A stretch of DNA of 64,000 bases from Temnopleurus reevesii (Eukaryota; Echinodermata; Echinoidea; Temnopleuroida; Temnopleuridae): NCBI GenBank assembly GCA_036244855.1, contig BQKZ01000084.1, positions 13,515 through 77,514 of the forward strand, given 5' to 3'. Below the pieces are notes generated by a model. The model saw only the letters and a list, made by a program, of their open reading frames with translations. It did no database searches and was not told where the DNA came from. A program made the translations under genes and the position numbers. Below are positions 46,901-54,700 of this stretch, piece after piece. The number at the start of each line of letters is the position of its first letter. Positions within the stretch are counted from its first letter, which is position 1.

Positions 46901-48727
46901 ACCTCGACGGGGCATCTTCATTGTAGGAAGGGGGTACCCTTGATGCTGGTATATACTGTAGGTTTCTCTATCTCCCCAAAATAAAACTTTACAATACAAT
47001 AGAAAATCATGATACTATGAAATACATAGTGTCTATAGGGAGGGCCTTATTCCTTTTACATTCACCATGCAGACATTACATTTACCTGAATGTAAAAGTC
47101 ATTCCATTGCCACAACCATGATCGAATGTTAACATTCACCTAGCAGACAGGCGTGGGTGTTTGCGAGAGGTAAACATCCCTGTAGCTGTCAAACCTCCGC
47201 TAGTATTACACATGTAGGAAGTGTTCATTAGACCAATTTAAATTACCGTTTCACCTGTCGACACTAAAGGCCAGGACTAACATTGCAGACAATCAAAATG
47301 CAATTTAGCTGCTTCAAACAGTGCTGCGCATAAGCTTCAAGGCCCGATAGCAAGGCTTAACTCAACCCAGGTCTAAGTCATTATCATTAAGACCATTGCT
47401 TTTACTTTTAAGTAGCCATGATTTAATGGCTTACGTAGTCCTGGATTAAGTTAAACCTCGCTATTGGAATACGGGCTTAAGCCGTTTATCAAAACAAAAC
47501 CCATATCGTTCGATATCACCTGTTATCGGTGGCGAAAATTCAAACCTACTTCTAAAATGATGTCAGACTTTTCATTTTTTTGCTACAGGCACTCAGCATC
47601 CAAATCACTTCGCACTTCTCACACAATGATGTGTCTTCATTTATCAATGTGGTGAGCTTCTATTTTGAGATGCAAGTATGATCGCATTCAGGGCAACAAG
47701 TCAATACATATAAATACAAAAGGAGGTGTGGAATGATTATACCTTCAAAATCACTGTGAGCAGAAGGGACAAATGGTAGTAGAAAAAGTAAACAAATTCA
47801 TTCAAGCCTTCACAATAGCTACAAAAACAATTAAACATCAGTAACTGCCCTACCCATTGTGTGATGACAGTTTGACATTTCTCCCCAAAATAAGAGGGAC
47901 AGGATTTCTCTTGAGTGCAAAATTGACTGTGAATGCTTGAATGGAGTTGATTACTTTGTCCAAATCCTTTGTCCCTTCTGCTCACATTGCAGGCAATCAC
48001 CATCTAAATCACTTTTAACTTTTCATACAATGACGTGACTTCAATCACCAATCTCGCGAGATGCTATTATGTGGCATAATTATGGTGGCATTTAGGAGGA
48101 AAGAAAAAGGAAATCTTTAATGACAGCAGGACAATACATAATACATAATGAGGAGCAGAATGATTATGCCTGCTCAATGCACTTGTTCGCAGGGTCATTA
48201 GAGAAATTACTTTTAGAAATCGTCTTTTCATGCAAATGGCATTTGCCTCATGGGATAATTTCATCAGTATATTTCCTTTTCATGATTATCATGATTTCCC
48301 TTCTAAATGCTTTTCAGATTTGATGCGTTTCAACTTCATTTCCTGCTACATTAACTATTTATTTCATCTGCTATATTGGTTAATAAATAATTTAAAATTG
48401 GAAGAAATATTTATGGGGTATTCACACTCCTCTTTCCTTTTAAAAAGTGGAAATTCTTCATCTTTCATGAAGATTGTATTTGAGGATTTGGGCGATCCCA
48501 GAGTATTTTCTTTTTGCATGACTGAATGACGAAGTTAGTCAAGTGATTTCAGAAAGCTCTGTGCCTATTCTACTAGTGCTTAGCTGTTTAATTTGCAAAG
48601 AATCCTTTAAAATTAAATATCTAGTAAAGAGACTAAATAATGCAAATGGGTTGAAAAGAAAGATTGAATTACCTCCTCTGTTCTTTATGTAATCCACACG
48701 TCTCCACATCAGGGGAATCTGTAAATC

Positions 48728-48768
<41 letters not shown>

Positions 48769-51700
48769 CTTCAATAAATGGTAAAATATCATAGAGAAGA
48801 GAAAAGTATTAATTCCTAACACAAGTTTTCGGTGCAACACTATGTACCATATTTTGTTGCACATTCGCTGAATTTCAGACCTTTTCAAACATTAGCGAGT
48901 TGTTATTTTCACCCTTTGAAAGTATATCAACATTCTAATGAGTGGACATTTGAGTGAATCCATGGTCGTGAAATTCATGAAAATAAAACCCCAGCAAAAA
49001 TTTCAGCTTTTAAGGGACTGACCCTATACTGCAAAAAATTAATTGAATTGTGGCAGGGGCTAATTATGATTGACAGCTAACATTCTACTCTCTTCATAAT
49101 GACACATAGGGATGAATGAGCTCGCATTTAAAAGTGCCCTCTCATGCCCGCACTCTAGACTTTTAAATGTTACTTTTATATTAAACTGCATACCTGATAC
49201 ACAAACTGTAGCTCTACATGGCTCAATCACATCTCCTCCCAGTTCAGCTTCAACCCCCGAATCACTCCCAGCACTCTTGATCTTCCTTGATGCCGCCCGA
49301 TCAGCAAACTCCGCCGTCTTGCGTCTCTGTAGCTCAGACATGTACGAGAGGACGCGCACGTTTGACGTGAGGAGGTTTTTCGCCGCTTCGAGGCTCTGCG
49401 CTTCCCGCTTGCATGCCGCGAGGAGCTTCCGCGTTCCCTCTCGCATTTTGATCTCCAGGTCTATCTTCTGCTGCATGTCATAGTCCTTTGAAAATGGAAG
49501 AGACAAAAAAAAGTTGTATATCATGGGCAAATATTCCACTATGCAGGGCACCTTTAAGAGATTCCTGGTATAACTTTTCACTATTCAGATTCAATTTGCA
49601 AACTCCATGTAATGATCTTAAATAATCATGGCTCAAATAGTTCATAAATTGAAGTGAAAAATAGAAGAAAAATTAGGTGGGCAAAAGAATTTATGGTATT
49701 ATTGCCCATATTTTTATTGTATGGGCAATTCAAATACACAGGAGAACCTCATGAGATACAAGATATCCTTTCTTTATCAAAAATTAGAGCCAACTGTTAA
49801 AATCAATACAACAAACTAAATACATTTGAATCATTTGTTGCTGAATCATGAAGAATGCAAAGTAGCTTTTACTGCAAGAATAACATTTCAACTTGAATTC
49901 AAGAAAGTAATCAAATTGATATTGTAAACTTCTAAAGTAAAAGACACATTTTATATTCTCCAATTCCAAATGGGGAAAATACATGGTCGGGTATTGGATT
50001 CATAATGCATGAAATGTTTTACAATGTACAGATGGTCGAAACATGAGAACGTAAGCATACAAGCCATGCTGCATAATGTGACATGGCCCTGGATGTGACA
50101 ATCAACATGACAATCAACATGACAATCAACATGACTCTAACATCACTGTGAGCAGAAGGGAAAAAGGAATTGGACAAAGTAAACAAAATCATTCATGCCT
50201 TCATAATAAAGGGAAGGGGAAGGGGTGGGCCAGGGGGAGGGAAAGGGGAGGGCTAGGAGAAGGGGAATGAGAGGGGATGGGGAGGGAATGGGAGGGGAAG
50301 CATACAAGCCATGCTGCATNNNNNNNNNNNNNNNNNNNNNNNNNNNNNNNNNNNNNNNNNNNNNNNNNNNNNNNNNNNNNNNNNNNNNNNNNNNNNNNNN
50401 NNNNNNNNNNNNNNNNNNNNNNNNNNNNNNNNNNNNNNNNNNNNNNNNNNNNNNNNNNNNNNNNNNNNNNNNNNNNNNNNNNNNNNNNNNNNNNNNNNNN
50501 NNNNNNNNNNNNNNNNNNNNNNNNNNNNNNNNNNNNNNNNNNNNNNNNNNNNNNNNNNNNNNNNNNNNNNNNNNNNNNNNNNNNNNNNNNNNNNNNNNNN
50601 NNNNNNNNNNNNNNNNNNNNNNNNNNNNNNNNNNNNNNNNNNNNNNNNNNNNNNNNNNNNNNNNNNNNNNNNNNNNNNNNNNNNNNNNNNNNNNNNNNNN
50701 NNNNNNNNNNNNNNNNNNNNNNNNNNNNNNNNNNNNNNNNNNNNNNNNNNNNNNNNNNNNNNNNNNNNNNNNNNNNNNNNNNNNNNNNNNNNNNNNNNNN
50801 NNNNNNNNNNNNNNNNNNNNNNNNNNNNNNNNNNNNNNNNNNNNNNNNNNNNNNNNNNNNNNNNNNNNNNNNNNNNNNNNNNNNNNNNNNNNNNNNNNNN
50901 NNNNNNNNNNNNNNNNNNNNNNNNNNNNNNNNNNNNNNNNNNNNNNNNNNNNNNNNNNNNNNNNNNNNNNNNNNNNNNNNNNNNNNNNNNNNNNNNNNNN
51001 NNNNNNNNNNNNNNNNNNNNNNNNNNNNNNNNNNNNNNNNNNNNNNNNNNNNNNNNNNNNNNNNNNNNNNNNNNNNNNNNNNNNNNNNNNNNAAATTCAT
51101 TTTCATTTCAAGAACTGATGCGATGATTATGGGGCACCACTGCAACTCATCAAAAATATATCTTTATTGGGTTGACTCATTCCTGGAATTGCTTAGGTAT
51201 ATTGCATTTCTAAAAGACTGAAGCTCTCCTCAATTGTATTGTAAGCCCCCCCCCCCCACTCAAAAAAATTATTTTGTTGCCCAAGAATGGCTTTAAAAAT
51301 ATACCATGGGTCGGTTGGTCTGAGTTGTTCTCCTTTCTTACATCATTTCTGGAACACAATTCATGTAGAAAATGATACATAGTTGAGTGAAAAGACAAAA
51401 AAATGTGAGAAAATGTTTATCTAGTATTTTACAGAAAATAACTTTTTGGCATGTTGGTTTAAACATGCCAAAAAATTGTATGGATGTCGAAGAATGGCTT
51501 TTTTTCCTTTTTAAATAGCATCGGTCGGTGATTAGGATTCTTTTTTTCTTGCTTAATAATCATATTTGGAACAGATTTCATGTAGAAAATAACACATAGA
51601 ATGAAGTGAAAGGCTACAGAATGAGGGAAAATAACTTTTCAGATTGTATTTCACAAGTCTATGTTTAACTTTACTTTTGCAACTTGAGTGAACATTATAA

Positions 51701-54700
51701 AAATTAAAAAAAAAGGTTGGGCCATTATCAGAAAGTTGGCAGCAACCAAACAACTTTTTTTTGGAGGGGGAATAAGATATCAGTGTAGTCCTATGCAATA
51801 GCTATCGTGAGAATTTGTGAGCCTGCAATGAATACATTTTTCTTGTGCATCCATTGTGAGGTGAAAAGTTTGAATTGAAATGATCTATTAATTAATAATA
51901 ACAATAATAATAGATGCAATTCATATAAATGTAGTGCACGTATCCACTCTACAGAGTGCTCAAGGTGCTTTGCATTATTATTACTCTAGCTTTAGCCCGG
52001 CGTACACCAGTGCACATGACATATCCAGGAATGAATGTTCCTAACAGGTACCCATTCATCTCACCTGGGTTGAGTGCAGCACAATGAGGATAAATTTCCT
52101 GCTCAAGGAAATTAATGACATGGGTGGAATTCGAACCACGGCCCTCTGGTTGAAAGGCGAGAACATGGTCCACTAAACTACAGCCCCTCCATAATTGAGA
52201 TCCTTTGTGTAGGCGAAATAAATCAATATTTTGCCATAAGTATGTCTGAAATTGCCATTTCAACTGTATGAATTGGCCTTATACATTTTCAATAATTGAG
52301 ATATTTTGCGACATTGTAAGCTAAGACATTTGAATTGAAGTGATAATTGAGTTCTTTTGTGAAAGTGAAATAAATCAATATGTTGCAGTGTAATCATTTT
52401 CTGAATTATTAAATTTGACAGTTTGAATTGCCCTTTCTACGAAAACCTTGATATCTAAGTTTTCAATAATTGAGTTTTTTGTGAAAGTGAAATAAATCAA
52501 TATCTTGTAACATAATTATCATTTGAATGTATCTCCAGTAGAAAGAATCTGCAGTTGTATTCAACAGTGCCGCGAACATCACCAATTCTACTCAAGAATT
52601 GATGAATGTGCAAGGCACTACTCCTTGCCACAGTCAATCAATCATGGAGCTTTAATGCAACCAATACGTGTCAGCAAGATTCTGTATGGCCCTTTAGGCA
52701 GCCTAAAATAAGTTGCTTGGTTGTCCTCCACCGACTGACCCTGCAAAATTGGGCTGACCTCATTTCTCTCTTATCATTCACAAAAGATAAAAAGAAATTT
52801 ATAAATACAGATGGAATGTGGTACTAAATATCATTTCTAATAGTTTATTGGCATTTCTTGGCCCCTACATGTGCATGTAAATCACTATTTACCAATAGCC
52901 ATATGTTTGGGGTGAATAATGTAATTGTTTTTTTGTTCGGGGGGGGGGGGGGGGGGTTCTAAGGTACTGGAGAGTTGAATGCCTCTACAAATGTTCTCTT
53001 TAATCTCAATAATTGAAAGAATGCCAAAACACTGGCCAGCATGATATTTTCACTTGCCCTGGAGAAGCGGACAAATGTGTTGGTAGAGCCTTGGAAGCTA
53101 AGGATTTGGGTCCACTTTCCTCCTAAAACGTAGTAAAAATAACTACGTAAACAAATTAAAACTTTTCTGACAGACCAACGCTATTTTATCGGCATTCTTG
53201 GGCACACAACCATTTTTTCTTGGCCCTATGAGGAAGGGTTAATCTAATGATCAGATCGCTGGCTTATTAATGACATTTCAACATGCCACGTTGAACTTGT
53301 AATACTATTGAGGTGTTGTTCAAAATCAACTGCAAATCAACTGCAACTTTGCAAATTGTAACGCGCATTTTCATTCGCGCATGGTGCGCGCATTTAACAA
53401 GATATGCCTGAAACAATGATTATGATTGGCGTATTCCAATCAACTGCAACTGCCGATCAATTGCAACTTTTGAACAACACCCCCTGTATGTATTGTTAAC
53501 CCTTGCACATGGTACAACACCTCCCAATACTGGCAATAGTTACCCTAAATGGCTGACAAGTGTTTTTTTTTTTACTTTTTTGTTCTGATGATATCAAATT
53601 TGCTCATGAAATTGCAAAATAAGAGTCTATTGACAACGTATTTTCTCTTCTCTATTTTGAGTCATTAATCTAATTGTTTTTTTTTTTTTAATTTTTTTTT
53701 TAAATTTTTTTGAGATTTTGCTCAGTCCTTTTCAGGACTTTTTCTTGAAAGATAACCCTACACCACATGCTGCAACCGCAAACCTCTTTGAATGTTTACT
53801 ACACCATGCAAGCTCTAGTTTTCTTCATTAATTTTTTTGGTTCCAAGTTTACTGTGGACCTAACAGTGACATCGCAAAAATTGATATCATTCATGAAAGC
53901 GAAATAAATCAATATTTTGCCACATAGTGATCATCTGATAAACCTGCAATCGTATTCAAAAGTGCGAACGGCATCAAGTCTACTCACTTCTCCTTGCCAC
54001 AGTCAAACAAAAATGGAACTTTTGGACAACCAAACATTTTTTTTCCTCAGCGTTGTAAGAAAGGGTTAATCTAATGATCAGATCGCTGGCTTCGTAATGA
54101 CATTTCAACATGCCACATTGAACTTGTAATGCGCAGTATTGTTAACCCTTGTACATGGGATAACACCTCCGAATAGTCCCAATAAATGGTTCACAAGTGG
54201 CTTTTTGTAAATGTGGTAAAAAAAGTTACTGAGAATTGATTGTATTTTATCCATGAAGAGAAAAATAAGTGATGCACCTTTACCAAAGTGGAAACAATTT
54301 TTGCTTTAGATTTTAGACATAAATCAAAATAGATGATCTTTCATAATGACTTTCAATTCACTTTGCAATACAGATTAAACTCTACAAGATCTTTTGGGAT
54401 TAAATGAAAATAAGAGGAGTTCAAAAGTGTGGGTTTTTCAGCACAGAAGGGAAATCTAATGAGCTGTTCAGAAGTGTTCTTTTTTTTCAAAAAAAAATGT
54501 GATGACCCTAAAATTAAAATAAGAATATCTTTACTGCAAAGGGAAACAGAAAAAAATGTAACATAATCAGCCCTTGAAGAAAAATTTATACAGTGGATCC
54601 TTGCTATAAAAAGGTCCATTTGGACCTAATTCTTCTTTGTACAGATATACTGTTATATCAGGATCAAAATATAATAATACAGCAAACACTTTGCGGTGGC

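Noticed and set aside
49112..49483. 123-residue plus-strand ORF
   Set aside because: It is antisense to the HR1 exon of rhotekin.
50201..51221. Four ORFs of 271-314 residues across the second N gap
   Set aside because: They exist only because N codons are not read as stops.
51949..52263. 104-residue minus-strand ORF
   Set aside because: It lies over a tRNA-derived SINE. Similar ORFs are common on SINEs and do not represent genes.
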